A stretch of DNA of 55,677 bases from Streptomyces macrolidinus (GCF_023887685.1 NZ_JAMWMR010000035.1:1-55677); one strand, 5' to 3'. Positions 1 through 8,579 are shown, counted from the first letter of the stretch. Made by a program: numbers and translations. The notes: generated by a model not told the origin, from the sequence alone.

Positions 1-1
1 C

Positions 2-238
2 GCTGAGCAGGTGCGTGTCCTGGCACCAGGGGGTCTGCTCCTGGTGTCCTTCTTCGGGACCGAGGGGCCCGAGCCGGTCCGCTTCGACCACAAGGTGGCG
101 CCCGCCTATGCCTGGCCGACGGAGCAGTTTGCCGAGTTGCTGGCCGGTGCCGGCCTCGTCATGGTGGCTCGGTTGCTCCACGACCCAGCTTCTGAACGGG
201 GCTTCCTCGACACCCACTTGCTGGCCCGCCGCCCATAG
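2..238 (+). CDS. SAM-dependent methyltransferase, C-terminal end (cut by window edge)
   Basis: The frame is open from the first bases of the window, so only the C-terminal 78 residues are present. The stretch VRVLAPGGLLLVSFFG is the post-motif region of class I methyltransferases, where a Pro-Gly-Gly turn precedes a beta strand. It is followed by a region ending in a short strand (THLLARRP), as in many Streptomyces class I methyltransferases that act on small molecules. The SAM-binding motif I lies upstream of the window, so the substrate cannot be inferred. The GTG at base 11 is probably internal rather than the start. Confidence 0.6.
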   Translation, partial: AEQVRVLAPGGLLLVSFFGTEGPEPVRFDHKVAPAYAWPTEQFAELLAGAGLVMVARLLHDPASERGFLDTHLLARRP

Positions 239-800
239 AGCGTGACCCGTGGCCTGGGTCGGGGTGGAGTAGATCATCCGCGTCGGGAGACCTGCGCGTC
301 GGGTTCGGTGAGCTTCTCCTCGGCGTGGGCCAGGCCGTCGCGGATCTCGGACTCGGACCCTTCCGACCAGCTTGCCGCGACCACAAGCATCGCCCTGCGC
401 CATGCCTTCGCGGGACTCGCCCACGTTGCTGCCCTGCCGACGGACGCTGGTGGATTCCGCACGGCCCTCCCCCAGCACGACAATCGTGCTCGCGACGCCA
501 TCACCCAACGGCATCTACGAACCCGCGGCCGTTCACCCCGTACGGCCGACAGTCAGACGACAGCAGGCTCGACCGTCAGAGTTCCTGACACGGTGTCGAT
601 GGAGGCACGGGTCCCGAGCGGGATGGTCGGAGGGTGAAAGCCATGTCCGGCAGGGGAGCCCGCCGAGAACGGGAACACCCAGTCGTGGCAGACGGTAAGC
701 GCAGAACCTCAACGATGCCCCATCCCCCAGAGTTGGGTCATCGGCATCCTGATCGAAGCCGAGGAACTACCCGAGCGCGACACCGTGGCCGAGGCAGGGC
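239..800. other. Intergenic stretch with no convincing full gene
   Basis: About 560 bases separate the methyltransferase end from the strong hairpin at 801-832. Reading frames here lack recognisable domains and have no ribosome binding sites. Only the short minus-strand frame at 274-390 has the codon bias expected of a gene. No tRNA, insertion sequence ends or CRISPR repeats are seen. Confidence 0.5.
274..390 (-). CDS. Possible hypothetical peptide or C-terminal gene remnant
   Basis: A 38-residue frame reads MLVVAASWSEGSES and continues with a charged helix-like stretch (EIRDGLAHAEEKLTEPDAQ). Its third codon positions are G/C-rich, as in real genes of this window. There is no clear ribosome binding site and no family I recognise. 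It may be the last exon-like scrap of a decayed gene. It could equally be chance, since high GC gives many open frames. Confidence 0.2.
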   Translation of the reverse strand: MLVVAASWSEGSESEIRDGLAHAEEKLTEPDAQVSRRG

Positions 801-832
801 GAAGGCCGTCCGGTGTGTGCCGGACGGCCTTC
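801..832. terminator. Strong intrinsic terminator hairpin
   Basis: A perfect 13-bp inverted repeat (GAAGGCCGTCCGG, loop TGTGTG, complement) lies 30 bases beyond the stop of the minus-strand SGNH hydrolase gene. It most likely terminates that transcript, and it would also work for rightward transcription. No long U-run follows, which is usual in Streptomyces. Confidence 0.75.
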
Positions 833-861
833 GCGGAGGGGAACTTCCTCAGTTGTACGTG

Positions 862-3669
862 TCAGCAGAGGTCGGCCGTGGCCCGTGCGAGGGGGCTGAC
901 GGCGTGTTTCGACGCGGGAAGCGAGGTGCACGAGGACGGTCTGGACCGGAGGAGTTCGTCACGTGTCTCAGTCTTCCGCTCCGTGCTCGCCCGCGCTGTC
1001 AGTGAGGGTTCACTGGCGTCTGCGGTGCCGGTGTCCGTACCACCGACGCCGGGGCTGGGGCTGGGGCCCGAGCGGAGGCCGGGCCGGTCGGGAAGTCCCA
1101 CACAGTTGGACTTGTCCGATTCCAACGATCCGTTGATCGCGGTGACGCAGAACTCGAAATTCCAGTAGCCGGGAAACAGGAAGGCGATCGTCCTGCTGGT
1201 GGTGTCGGTGACGTATTCGTCGGAGGTGAACGGGCCGCCGTCCAGGAGGTTGCGGACCCAGACACGGTAACCGGCTGCCTCCTGTGACCCCTGCCAGTTC
1301 AGGTCGACGGTCGTCGCGTCGACGCTGCGGACGGTCAGGTCCGTGGGCGCGGCCGGCGTTGCGCCACCCACGGTGACGGATCTGCCGACGGTGGGGACGC
1401 CGCCGCCCGCCTCGTTCCACGTGGACACGGCGACCAGGTAGTGGTGACCGGGTTTCAGGTCGTCGACGACCACGGACTCGTCGCGGACTCCGATGCTCTG
1501 GACCAACGCTCCTGGGGTGTCCTTGTCCCACACGATGACTTCGTAGCGGTCGATCGTCTCGGTGTAGGGGCCCTTCGCGGTGTGCCAGGACACGCGGATG
1601 CCGCCGGGAGTGGGGAGGGTGACGAATATCTCCGGTCCTGGAGCGGTTTTCGGATGGGCGACCGCGTCGACCGTGGGGGACCACGGGGTCTCGGTGTCGC
1701 CGTCGTCGACGCGGACCTGGTATTCCCACTGCTCGCCGTCGACCGTCCAGATCTCGTCGAAACGAGGAGCCGAGGCGGGTGTCAGCGTCCATGTGTCCGT
1801 GCCGACGCGCCGGTGGCGGACGTCGTAGCCACGCGCGCCGTAGACCTTGTCCCAGGTCACCTTGATCCCGCCCGGCGTGGTCTCGGCTCGGAGGCTCGAG
1901 ATGGCGGAGGTGTGCCGTGCCGGGACGGTGGCGGGAATGTCGGGCACGAAGTATCCGATGCCGTACTGCTCGCTCAGTGTGCGCTCGTAGGCCTGCGCGA
2001 TCTGGAACTCCCCTTCGGCGTTGGGGTGGAGTCCGTCATAGGCGGCCGGGCACGAGTCGGGCCGGCAGTCGTAGGAAGCCGCCCAGTCGACCAGCTTCAC
2101 CGAAGAGGTGAGGGAGTCCCAGCCGGGGATGGCCGCCTTCAGCATGTCGTTGTACGAGGCGGTCTTGACGGGCAGATCCTCCCGGCCGCCGATGAGGGAG
2201 CGCTGGGGAACGTTGGCCAGGGCGAAGTCGATATCGGGCTTCGCTGCGCGTGCCTCGTCGACCAGCGTCTTCATGCTGTCCAGGGTGCCCTGGGCATCGC
2301 TGACGAACCACCCCAAGTCGTTGAACCCCAGCCCCACCAGGAGCATGTCCGGCTGGTACTCGGACACCATCGCGCGGATCAGTTTCTTGTCCTGGTCCGC
2401 CTGGCGTCCCCAGACAGCGAAGTGCCGGCTGTCGAAGCTCTCGGAGGCGTCGGTCGCGTAGCCGCCCCAGGTGTCGGGTTCCTCCGCGCCAGGCATCTGC
2501 GCGTCTTCCGGAAGCGGAGGAGGCTTGGGGGCGGAGGGAGTCGCCTGACTCCTGGTTCCTACGTAGGGGCCGACGAAATCGACGTCGATGTGCTGGTTCT
2601 TGAACCATTCCCACAGCCTGTAGCGCCAGGTCCAGTCGCCCTCGTAGCCCTGCGACATCGAATCGCCGACCACCATGACCTTGAGCGGTTTGTCGGTGCC
2701 GCCCACGCCGCGGGAGAGTTGCACCAGCTTCTCGACAAGCTTCGGCCACATCACTTCGAGCTGTTGGGACATGTAGGTGAGGGGATGGCCCAGGCTCCCC
2801 AACTTGGCCGCGAGGTTACGCAGGTTGCCCTGAAACGCCGTGACGAGACTGGTACCGCTGGAGGAGGCCCACTCCAGGAGCTGCCCGCCGAAAGCCCCTC
2901 CGACCGCGCTCCAGAACGCGACGGCCAACGCCTCCGCCCAGACCGCGCCGTCACCGAGCGACCTCTTGTCGAAGGCGGCGTTCATCAGCTCGCCGACGAG
3001 TGCGCCCAGCCATGCCCCCACGGCCCCGCACACCGGAGCGGCGGCGGGTGCCCCGACGTTGAAGGCGGCCAGACACATGGCTGTCGTCGCGATCACGACC
3101 CCGAGGGAGACACCGGCGGCGATCCACTTCTGCCACCAGTTAGCCGTGGCGCCGACGTCGTTCTGAGGGATCACCATGACAAGACTGTCGCCGACGGCAT
3201 GTAACTCTCCGTCGAACCCCAGCGATACGTCCTGCGGCGGATAGATCCCCACGCTCTGGCTCTGAGCACGCCTGGCGAGCCAATCACCCAGGTGCGGCCA
3301 CTTGTTGCCCTCGGTGACCTGCGCCTCGATCAGTTCATGTACCTGCTCACGGCGTTCAGGTACCTTGAAGTCGAGAGCCATGATCAAGTCGCCGTAGCTG
3401 TCCGCCAGTTCGCGCAGATCGCCCGCGTCCCTGGCGCAGCCCATGCGCACGTTCAGCGGGTCGCCTCCCTCGTCGACGGCGAAGGACGTGGCATGCGCGG
3501 CACACCCGTCGTCCTCCGCCGCGGCGTGTGGCCGCGCGACGGCGGGGTCGGCCACCGCCACCGTCACGGTCAGCGCCAGGGCGAGCGCGACGGTCACGAC
3601 ATGGCGAACCACTGAAGGTACGCCTCTGGGCCTCTTCCTTGCCTTTGATGCCGTTCTCCACACACACAT
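862..3669 (-). CDS. Secreted SGNH/GDSL hydrolase with fibronectin type III repeats
   Basis: A 935-residue exported esterase/lipase-type enzyme. The chosen ATG at 3669 is preceded by AAGGAG 11 bases upstream. A basic N-region (KARKRPR) and the hydrophobic core VVTVALALALTVTVAVA form a Sec signal ending near AVA-RPHA. A hydrophobic, Gly/Ala-rich region around residues 175-270 has no assigned role. The SGNH domain follows: block I VGDSMSQG near residue 334 (nucleophile Ser), block III GFNDLG near 450, and block V DGLHPN near 546 (catalytic Asp and His). From about residue 605 to 905 there are three Fn3-like repeats, which in Streptomyces enzymes usually tether the catalytic unit to a polysaccharide. 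The natural substrate cannot be read from sequence. The gene stands alone and ends at a strong hairpin. Confidence 0.85.
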   Translation of the reverse strand: MCVWRTASKARKRPRGVPSVVRHVVTVALALALTVTVAVADPAVARPHAAAEDDGCAAHATSFAVDEGGDPLNVRMGCARDAGDLRELADSYGDLIMALDFKVPERREQVHELIEAQVTEGNKWPHLGDWLARRAQSQSVGIYPPQDVSLGFDGELHAVGDSLVMVIPQNDVGATANWWQKWIAAGVSLGVVIATTAMCLAAFNVGAPAAAPVCGAVGAWLGALVGELMNAAFDKRSLGDGAVWAEALAVAFWSAVGGAFGGQLLEWASSSGTSLVTAFQGNLRNLAAKLGSLGHPLTYMSQQLEVMWPKLVEKLVQLSRGVGGTDKPLKVMVVGDSMSQGYEGDWTWRYRLWEWFKNQHIDVDFVGPYVGTRSQATPSAPKPPPLPEDAQMPGAEEPDTWGGYATDASESFDSRHFAVWGRQADQDKKLIRAMVSEYQPDMLLVGLGFNDLGWFVSDAQGTLDSMKTLVDEARAAKPDIDFALANVPQRSLIGGREDLPVKTASYNDMLKAAIPGWDSLTSSVKLVDWAASYDCRPDSCPAAYDGLHPNAEGEFQIAQAYERTLSEQYGIGYFVPDIPATVPARHTSAISSLRAETTPGGIKVTWDKVYGARGYDVRHRRVGTDTWTLTPASAPRFDEIWTVDGEQWEYQVRVDDGDTETPWSPTVDAVAHPKTAPGPEIFVTLPTPGGIRVSWHTAKGPYTETIDRYEVIVWDKDTPGALVQSIGVRDESVVVDDLKPGHHYLVAVSTWNEAGGGVPTVGRSVTVGGATPAAPTDLTVRSVDATTVDLNWQGSQEAAGYRVWVRNLLDGGPFTSDEYVTDTTSRTIAFLFPGYWNFEFCVTAINGSLESDKSNCVGLPDRPGLRSGPSPSPGVGGTDTGTADASEPSLTARASTERKTETRDELLRSRPSSCTSLPASKHAVSPLARATADLC

Positions 3670-3791
3670 GCAGTCGCACTCTCCTTGCGTTGCGAACAGA
3701 CCCCGCAGAACGCGATCATCCGCGACCAGGATCTGCTCACACTGCCGACTGCACGGCATGTTTCGACGGCGTGGCGGGCCTCGATCAGGTA

Positions 3792-4095
3792 TCAGTGGCG
3801 GGTTTCGAACTTCAGGTCACCTGCGGTCGCCTTGCGGATGTGGTCGCTGGCGAGCATGGCGTGCGGGTAACCGGGTTCGATCGTGCCGGCCTCGTCGAGG
3901 CGGGCCAACTGGGCGGCGGTGAAGTCGACTTCCATGGCGCCCAGGTTGTCCTTCGACTGCGCGGGGGTGCGAGCGCCGATGATCGGTGCCGTCACAGCCG
4001 GGTTCCGCAGAGTCCAGGCGAACCCGATCTGGGCGGGCGTACGACCCAACTCCGTGGCGACCTCCTTCACGGCATCGGCGATGGCGAGACAGCTT
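3792..4095 (-). pseudogene. Aldo/keto reductase, C-terminal remnant
   Basis: Roughly the last 100 residues of an aldo/keto reductase are present. The frame carries VKEVATELGRTPAQIGFAWTL and the cofactor-proximal signature TAPIIGARTPAQ, then the usual C-terminal helix LDEAGTIEPGYPHAMLASD. A complete family member has about 320 residues with an N-terminal Asp/Tyr/Lys/His active site, and none of that is upstream. At about 4095 homology stops abruptly and unrelated sequence follows. It is therefore a deletion remnant rather than a frameshifted whole gene. No start codon or ribosome binding site fits it. Confidence 0.75.
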
Positions 4096-4169
4096 CAAGC
4101 CCCTCTGGCTCGACCAGAAGGGTCGGACGGCCCGGACCGGAATCCCTGGACTTCAGGCCAGGGGGCACG

Positions 4170-5033
4170 TCATGCCTTGTCGTGAGCGTCGAGGAACGTT
4201 TCGAGGCCGGCCAGGTCGTCGGTGTTCAGGAAGTCGACGCCCGCGGCGAGCAGTTCACGCCACAGCGCGTCGCGGGCCGGGCCCGGCTGGTCCGGCGTGG
4301 CCCAGAAGCGGACCTGTTGTCCGCGCGCGTGGGCGGCACGGACGATGCCGCGCAGCTTGTCGCGCTCGGTGGCGGGCATCGGGCCGTCGCCCTGCCAGGT
4401 GAAGTTGAGGGTCCAGTTGTCGCTGATCAGTGAGGTGAAGGTGGCCGGGGTCGCCGTGCCGAGGTCGGACAGCCGCCCGTCGTAGAAGGCGTGACGCACC
4501 TGCTGGGCCTCCATCGGGCCGCGGGCGGCACGGTCGCCCGAGATGACGGCCGTCAGGGCGGCGGGGCGCACCTTGCCGTGTGTGTACGTGGTGAACAGGT
4601 GCGGGTAGCACTGGAGGTGGCGGTCGAGTTCGAGGTAGGTCGACGAACCCTCCGTCTTGATGTCGATGAGGAGTTGGAGAGGTTCGCGCCAACCACGGTG
4701 GACGGAGCCGTGGTTGGCCTTGATGCGCTGCGCCAGTGGTTGGAGGTAGAGCGATTCGAGAGTGCGGGAGGGGTCGAGGTCGGCCGGGTCGTGGGCGACG
4801 AGCAACTGCCCGTCGACGAGGTAGATGTCGGCCTCGACGCTGCCGAAACGGTGGTCCAGCGCGTCGAAGAGGGGCCGGGCATGCTCGTAGTCGTTGTGCG
4901 CGTGGGCATGGCGCAGCGGGCGGGGGCCACGGCCGCGCTCACTCGCCTGTGCGTTCGCCGCGGGGGCGGTGACAGCGCCGACGAGGGTGGCGCCGAGGGT
5001 GGTGAGGGCTCTGCGGCGGGTGGTGTGGAGCAT
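4170..5033 (-). CDS. Tat-exported PI-PLC/glycerophosphodiesterase-like protein
   Basis: A 287-residue protein of the TIM-barrel phosphodiesterase superfamily (glycerophosphodiester phosphodiesterase / PI-PLC-like). It begins with TTRRRALTTLGATLVGAV, a twin-arginine signal, cleaved near ANA-QAS. The HAHNDYEH motif near residue 43 and the acidic pair VEADIYLVDG with VAHDP near residues 70-82 match the catalytic His and metal-binding Glu/Asp positions of the family. LLIDIK near residue 125 is the next barrel strand. The ATG is preceded by AGGGAGG. Expected role: hydrolysis of a phosphodiester headgroup outside the cell. The exact substrate is not inferable. It ends close to the aldo/keto reductase remnant but shares no operon logic with it. 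Confidence 0.75.
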   Translation of the reverse strand: MLHTTRRRALTTLGATLVGAVTAPAANAQASERGRGPRPLRHAHAHNDYEHARPLFDALDHRFGSVEADIYLVDGQLLVAHDPADLDPSRTLESLYLQPLAQRIKANHGSVHRGWREPLQLLIDIKTEGSSTYLELDRHLQCYPHLFTTYTHGKVRPAALTAVISGDRAARGPMEAQQVRHAFYDGRLSDLGTATPATFTSLISDNWTLNFTWQGDGPMPATERDKLRGIVRAAHARGQQVRFWATPDQPGPARDALWRELLAAGVDFLNTDDLAGLETFLDAHDKA

Positions 5034-5517
5034 GCTCTGCCTCCCTGGAGGGCCGTATGTATGTCAGTGAGTATGGGGCCGATGCGCTCCAACGGGTGGG
5101 TGCGGAGCGTGAGTTGGCCTGATTGACTTCGCCGGTTCACTTCTGCGGACGGCGATGGTCTTCGTTACTCGTCCGCATCCGGGTTTGCGGGCTTCGATGA
5201 GAGGCCGGCGGCTGGGCGTGGGGATATGACTCTTCTCGCCTCGCGCGTGTCAGCGGACTTCAGGGCGCCGCCGAGCCGACGAAGCGGGTCGAGTCGCGTG
5301 ACACCAGCGGATCATGGGCGATCACTACCCACAGCGAAACGAAGACGGCGACGCGTCGGCCTCCGAGTCGTGGAATTCCAGCCGGGTATTGCGCCGAGTG
5401 TCCGCACCTGCGCCATTCCGGCCCGTCCCGATCCGGGGCCTGGCCGCACGCAGCGGCACAGCCGGTGATCTCACAGTGGATCCTCATACTCCGTTCCCGA
5501 AACACCGCTCCACGGCA
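5034..5517. other. Intergenic region without a recognisable gene
   Basis: Almost 500 bases follow the start of the phosphodiesterase gene. A 126-codon minus-strand frame crosses it (5260-5640) but has no domain, no binding site and no codon bias. The part beside the truncated TlpA-like gene may be the scar left when that gene lost its C-terminal domain. Confidence 0.4.
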
Positions 5518-5603
5518 ACTTGGAAACTGAACCTTGGAAACCGGGCCTTGGTGAAACCGGGTCTTGGTGAAACCGGTCTTGGAATCTGGATCATGGAATC
5601 TAA
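5518..5603. repeat. Six imperfect 14-16 bp tandem repeats
   Basis: The consensus CTTGG(TG)AAACCGGGT repeats about six times with drift (cores such as CTTGGAAACCGGGC, CTTGGTGAAACCGGGT, CTTGGAATCTGGAT). Base composition is noticeably less GC-rich than the surroundings. It lies directly beyond the truncated end of the TlpA-like gene. Confidence 0.75.
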
Positions 5604-5626
5604 AGCGAGGAATTCGATATCCGGAT

Positions 5627-5824
5627 TCAGGTGCGCTCACCAGCGGTGGTGACGGCCGAGAAGCCGGGCACGGCCGAGCCGGCCGGGATGATCAGCCCGT
5701 CGACCACCCGGTCGGCCTTCTCCTTGACCTGGGCACGGAGCTTGCGGATGACGCCGAAGGTGAGCAGCAGGTTCAGCAGGCAGAGCACGGCGATCAGGAC
5801 GACGGCGGTGACCAGATAGGGCAT
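5627..5824 (-). pseudogene. TlpA/MauD-like thiol-disulfide reductase, truncated after the membrane anchor
   Basis: The 65-residue product has one N-terminal membrane helix (VVLIAVLCLLNLLLTFGVI), a basic linker, and then only the opening of the redoxin domain (PAGSAVPGFSAVTTAGERT) before a stop. A functional TlpA/MauD-type protein would continue for about 120 residues and contain the CxxC thioredoxin motif, which is absent here. It lies downstream of the MauE-like gene on the same strand, a pairing known for periplasmic disulfide formation. The sequence after the stop is less GC-rich and repetitive, suggesting a deletion. An alternative upstream ATG at 5848 is possible. Confidence 0.6.
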
Positions 5825-5933
5825 GGTGACTACGGGGTCTCGTGTCATCGTGGGGGCGGGTTGGCCGCCGGGGGGATGGCGCGACGCACGGGCACGACGT
5901 TCAGGTGGACGTGGCCTGCACAAGGTGCGGTGT

Positions 5934-6269
5934 CTACGGGGAGGTCCGGCGAACCCGGCTCGGGGTGCGGGGAGCGTCGTCCTCGAAGAGCGTGCCGAGC
6001 TCGTCCGTGAAGATGACGAGCAGAGCGCCCGTCAACGCGCCGAACGCAGTGACGGCGATGCCCGCCGCCTCGGAGGGCGTCACCGTCCCCGAGGCCGCGG
6101 CGGCCAGACCGAACGCAGCGAGGGCGAGCAGCACGGAGTTGCGGACCACATGACGGCGGCCGATCGGCGCGGTCGAAGCTCCGAAGCAGGCGCAGGACGC
6201 CTTGGTCCCGCTCCGCAGCGTACGGACGATTCCCACCGTGTCGCCCAGCTTGCCGATCACACGGGTCAT
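5934..6269 (-). CDS. MauE/DoxX-like redox-associated membrane protein, short form
   Basis: An 111-residue membrane protein with a CACFG cysteine pair near residue 32 and the run STAPIGRRHVVRNSVLLALAAFG, which match the second half of MauE-type proteins. These pass electrons to a periplasmic thioredoxin-like partner. Two membrane helices are predicted (residues about 48-65 and 75-98). Typical MauE proteins have four helices and about 170 residues, so the N-terminal half is missing. Even so, the ATG at 6269 has a very good GGAGG seven bases upstream, so the short form could be made. The divergent neighbours (ABC exporter tail, S26 peptidase) suggest an original role in maturing or exporting a disulfide-bearing peptide. 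Confidence 0.55.
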   Translation of the reverse strand: MTRVIGKLGDTVGIVRTLRSGTKASCACFGASTAPIGRRHVVRNSVLLALAAFGLAAAASGTVTPSEAAGIAVTAFGALTGALLVIFTDELGTLFEDDAPRTPSRVRRTSP

Positions 6270-6359
6270 CGTGGACCTCCGTCGAAAGGGTGGAGGCCGG
6301 AACCATGGGTGACGGATGCCGTGAACACGACACCGATGAGGGGTCACACCGCTAACAGG

Positions 6360-6723
6360 ACATACGCCACGTGCAGCCCACCTCCCGCGATGCCGAGGAG
6401 GACGGCTTCATGGGTGTCGGCGTGCGTGCCGCGGCCGAGCTCGTCGGCTCGTCGAAGTGGATCCGGAGGCCGAGCACGAGGTGCATCGTGCCCTCGGCCG
6501 GCACCGGCGGGGGCGGACCGCGCTGCTGGTCTCGCACCGGCTCGGTGCGCTGCGCGAGGCGGACGCCATCGCGGTGCTGGTCGACGGGCAGATCGGCGAA
6601 CTCGGCTCCCACGCCGAGCTGATGGAGCTGGACGGGCACTATGCCCGGCTGTTCAGCCTGCAGGCATCGGGCTACACGGACGGTCTCGACGAACGGGCCG
6701 CGGGCGAGAGGACGGTCGTATGA
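6360..6723 (+). pseudogene. ABC exporter, C-terminal ATPase remnant
   Basis: From about 6445 to the stop at 6723 the frame reads VDPEAEHEVHRAL, then TALLVSHRLGALREADAIAVLVDGQ, the D-loop and H-loop (switch His) end of an exporter-type ABC ATPase. It finishes with the classic GSHAELMELDGHYARLF tail. Walker A, the signature motif and the six-helix membrane domain of a 550-600 residue exporter are absent. The sequence upstream (6360-6440) is in another frame and not clearly ABC. The stop overlaps the signal peptidase start (ATGA), the remains of an operon. Confidence 0.65.
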
Positions 6724-7157
6724 CGGGGGTCGCGCGGGCCGGGGCGGGAGTGGCCGTGGGTACGGGTGTGCTGCTGCTCTCCTACCGCGTGCTGCGGTCG
6801 CGCTTCTCGCTCGTCCGGGTCACGGGGTCCAGCATGGCTCCCACGTTCGCGGACGGCGACCGGTTGGTGGTGCGGCGCACCACGCGGGCGCGGGTGGGTG
6901 ACGCGGTGGTCTTCCGGAACCCGTTCGTGTACGGCGCGGGGGACGATCGTCTGGACTGGCTGGTCAAGCGGGTCTCGGCGATGGCGGGCGACGCGGTGCC
7001 GCCCGAGGTGCGTGACACGGTCGAGGACGCGGTGGTTCCGCCCGGTGCGCTGGTCGTGCGCGGGGACGCCCTGCGCAGCCAGGACTCCCGGCACTTCGGG
7101 TATGTGGCGGAGGGGGATCTACTGGGGGTGGTGCTCAACCGCCTGGGCGGCGGCTGA
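6720..7157 (+). CDS. S26 family signal peptidase
   Basis: A 145-residue membrane-anchored signal peptidase. After one N-terminal helix (GVLLLSYRVL) come box B GSSMAPTF with the catalytic Ser near residue 38, box D LVKRVSAMAGD with the general-base Lys near residue 82, and box E RGDALRSQDSRHFGYV. It is much shorter than the house-keeping SipW-Z proteins of Streptomyces and resembles dedicated peptidases beside peptide exporters. Its ATG overlaps the stop of the ABC remnant, so translation was coupled to an exporter now lost. It may still be active on its own. Confidence 0.8.
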   Translation: MTGVARAGAGVAVGTGVLLLSYRVLRSRFSLVRVTGSSMAPTFADGDRLVVRRTTRARVGDAVVFRNPFVYGAGDDRLDWLVKRVSAMAGDAVPPEVRDTVEDAVVPPGALVVRGDALRSQDSRHFGYVAEGDLLGVVLNRLGGG

Positions 7158-7637
7158 GCGTGGTGTACGGGGTTTGCTGCCGAGAACTCCGGGTGAGGCC
7201 GCGGTGAAGTGGCCAACGCCGGGTCACGCAGGCCAGGATGGGACGACCCCTACCTCGGACCTCTGGCCTCGCTCACTGTGTGAACGGCTCCCCCGCCCAG
7301 CCTGATGCGGTGGCCGCCGATGTCCCGGCCAGGACACCGAACGGCAAGGGCCGCTGGGTACTTCAGGAACCTAACCGAGCGCCACCAGCAGCGCACGGCG
7401 TACCTCCGGGTCCGGGTCCGGATCCGGATCCGAAGAGGCTTCCCGGAACTCGGCCGCGAGGCGTCCGCCCTCGCGGGAGGGCGCACTCACTGCGGACAGA
7501 CGTGGGCGCCGTGTCGGCCGAGGCCGTTGGTGTGTGGGGGGGGACCCATCTCGCCGGGCCAGTGGCCATGGTCCCTTGCCGGGCCGCCCTCCCCCCGGGT
7601 CACCACCGCAGCGCACCGGGACCGGCCCGAGGGCAGA
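7158..7637. other. Intergenic region upstream of glutaminase
   Basis: No gene with a domain or binding site is seen in these 480 bases. It should contain the glsA promoter. It holds a short hexamer repeat at 7405-7432 and G/C homopolymer runs near 7540. Confidence 0.45.
7405..7432. repeat. Hexanucleotide repeat TCCGGR, about 4.7 copies
   Basis: TCCGGG TCCGGG TCCGGA TCCGGA TCCG in direct succession within the glutaminase upstream region. It is probably a simple sequence repeat of slippage origin; BamHI-like GGATCC units are embedded in it. Confidence 0.8.
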
Positions 7638-8570
7638 ATGGCGATCATGACGTCGTCCCCGACCTACCTGCCGGTCCTGGAGCGCGTCGCCGAGGAGATC
7701 GGGCACACGCCCGGCCGCGGGCGCTCGGCCGACTACATCCCGGCGCTCGCGGCCCGTGACGCCCGCGCCTTCGGCATGGCCGTCGCGGAGCTGGACGGCA
7801 CGGTGTACGGGGTGGGCGACTGGCGGGAGCCGTTCTCCGCGCAGTCCATCACCAAGGTGTTCACCCTCGCCCTCGACCTGGCGCGCGAGGGCGACGAACT
7901 GTGGGAGCACGTGGGCCGCGAGCCCTCCGGCAACCCCTTCAACTCCCTGGTACAGCTCGAGTACGAGAACGGCATCCCGCGCAACCCGTTCATCAACGCC
8001 GGCGCCCTGGTGGTCACCGACCGGCTCCAGACCCGTACCGGCGACGCGGCGGGCGAGTTGCTGGGCTTCCTGCGCGCCGAGAGCGGCAACCCGGAGCTGG
8101 ACTTCGACGAAGAGGTCGCCGCGTCCGAGACCGTGAACGGCGACCGCAACGCCGCCCTCGCCCATTTCATGGCGTCCTACGGCAACATCGACAACCCGGT
8201 GCCGGTCCTGCTGGAACAGTACTTCCGCCAGTGCTCGATCACCGCCTCCTGCGCCGACCTGGCGCTGGCCACCAGGTTCCTCGCCCGGCACGGCCTGAGG
8301 GCGGACGGCACCCGGCTGCTCGCCAGCCGCCAGGCCAAGCAGGTCAACGCGGTCATGCTCACCTGCGGGACGTACGACGCGGCCGGTGACTTCGCCTACC
8401 GGGTGGGGCTGCCCGGCAAGAGCGGTGTGGGCGGCGGCATCATCGCCGTCGTGCCGGGCCGGTGCGCGCTGTGCGTGTGGAGTCCGGGCCTGGACGAGCG
8501 GGGCAACTCCGTGGCCGGTGTGGCGGCTCTGGACCGCTTCACGACCCTCACCGACCTGTCGGTGTTCTGA
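7638..8570 (+). CDS. glsA: Glutaminase A
   Basis: A 310-residue serine-dependent glutaminase hydrolysing L-glutamine to L-glutamate and ammonia. The fold is beta-lactamase-like. SAQSITKVF near residue 68 holds the Ser-x-x-Lys catalytic pair. Other conserved stretches are EPSGNPFNSLVQLE, GIPRNPFINAGALV, the YGNIDNPVPVLLEQYFRQCSI region and SGVGGGIIAVVPGR near the C-terminus. Length matches the family (about 305-310). The ATG at 7638 has GAGGG just upstream. A second ATG three codons later (7647) is equally plausible. The gene is monocistronic and faces the GH5 gene across a terminator. Confidence 0.95.
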   Translation: MAIMTSSPTYLPVLERVAEEIGHTPGRGRSADYIPALAARDARAFGMAVAELDGTVYGVGDWREPFSAQSITKVFTLALDLAREGDELWEHVGREPSGNPFNSLVQLEYENGIPRNPFINAGALVVTDRLQTRTGDAAGELLGFLRAESGNPELDFDEEVAASETVNGDRNAALAHFMASYGNIDNPVPVLLEQYFRQCSITASCADLALATRFLARHGLRADGTRLLASRQAKQVNAVMLTCGTYDAAGDFAYRVGLPGKSGVGGGIIAVVPGRCALCVWSPGLDERGNSVAGVAALDRFTTLTDLSVF

Positions 8571-8579
8571 AAGCCCCCT

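Noticed and set aside
616..652. A GAGCGGGATG...GTGAAAGCCATGTCCGGC stretch resembling group II intron domain V
   Set aside because: The stem arms do not pair cleanly and no reverse transcriptase or intron boundary is nearby; a covariance-model scan would decide.
1441..3204. 587-codon plus-strand frame opposite the SGNH hydrolase
   Set aside because: Antisense shadow of a well-supported gene with signal peptide and catalytic motifs on the other strand.
5260..5640. 126-codon minus-strand open frame over the repeat region
   Set aside because: No ribosome site, no codon bias and no domain; it exists because GC-rich DNA has few stops.
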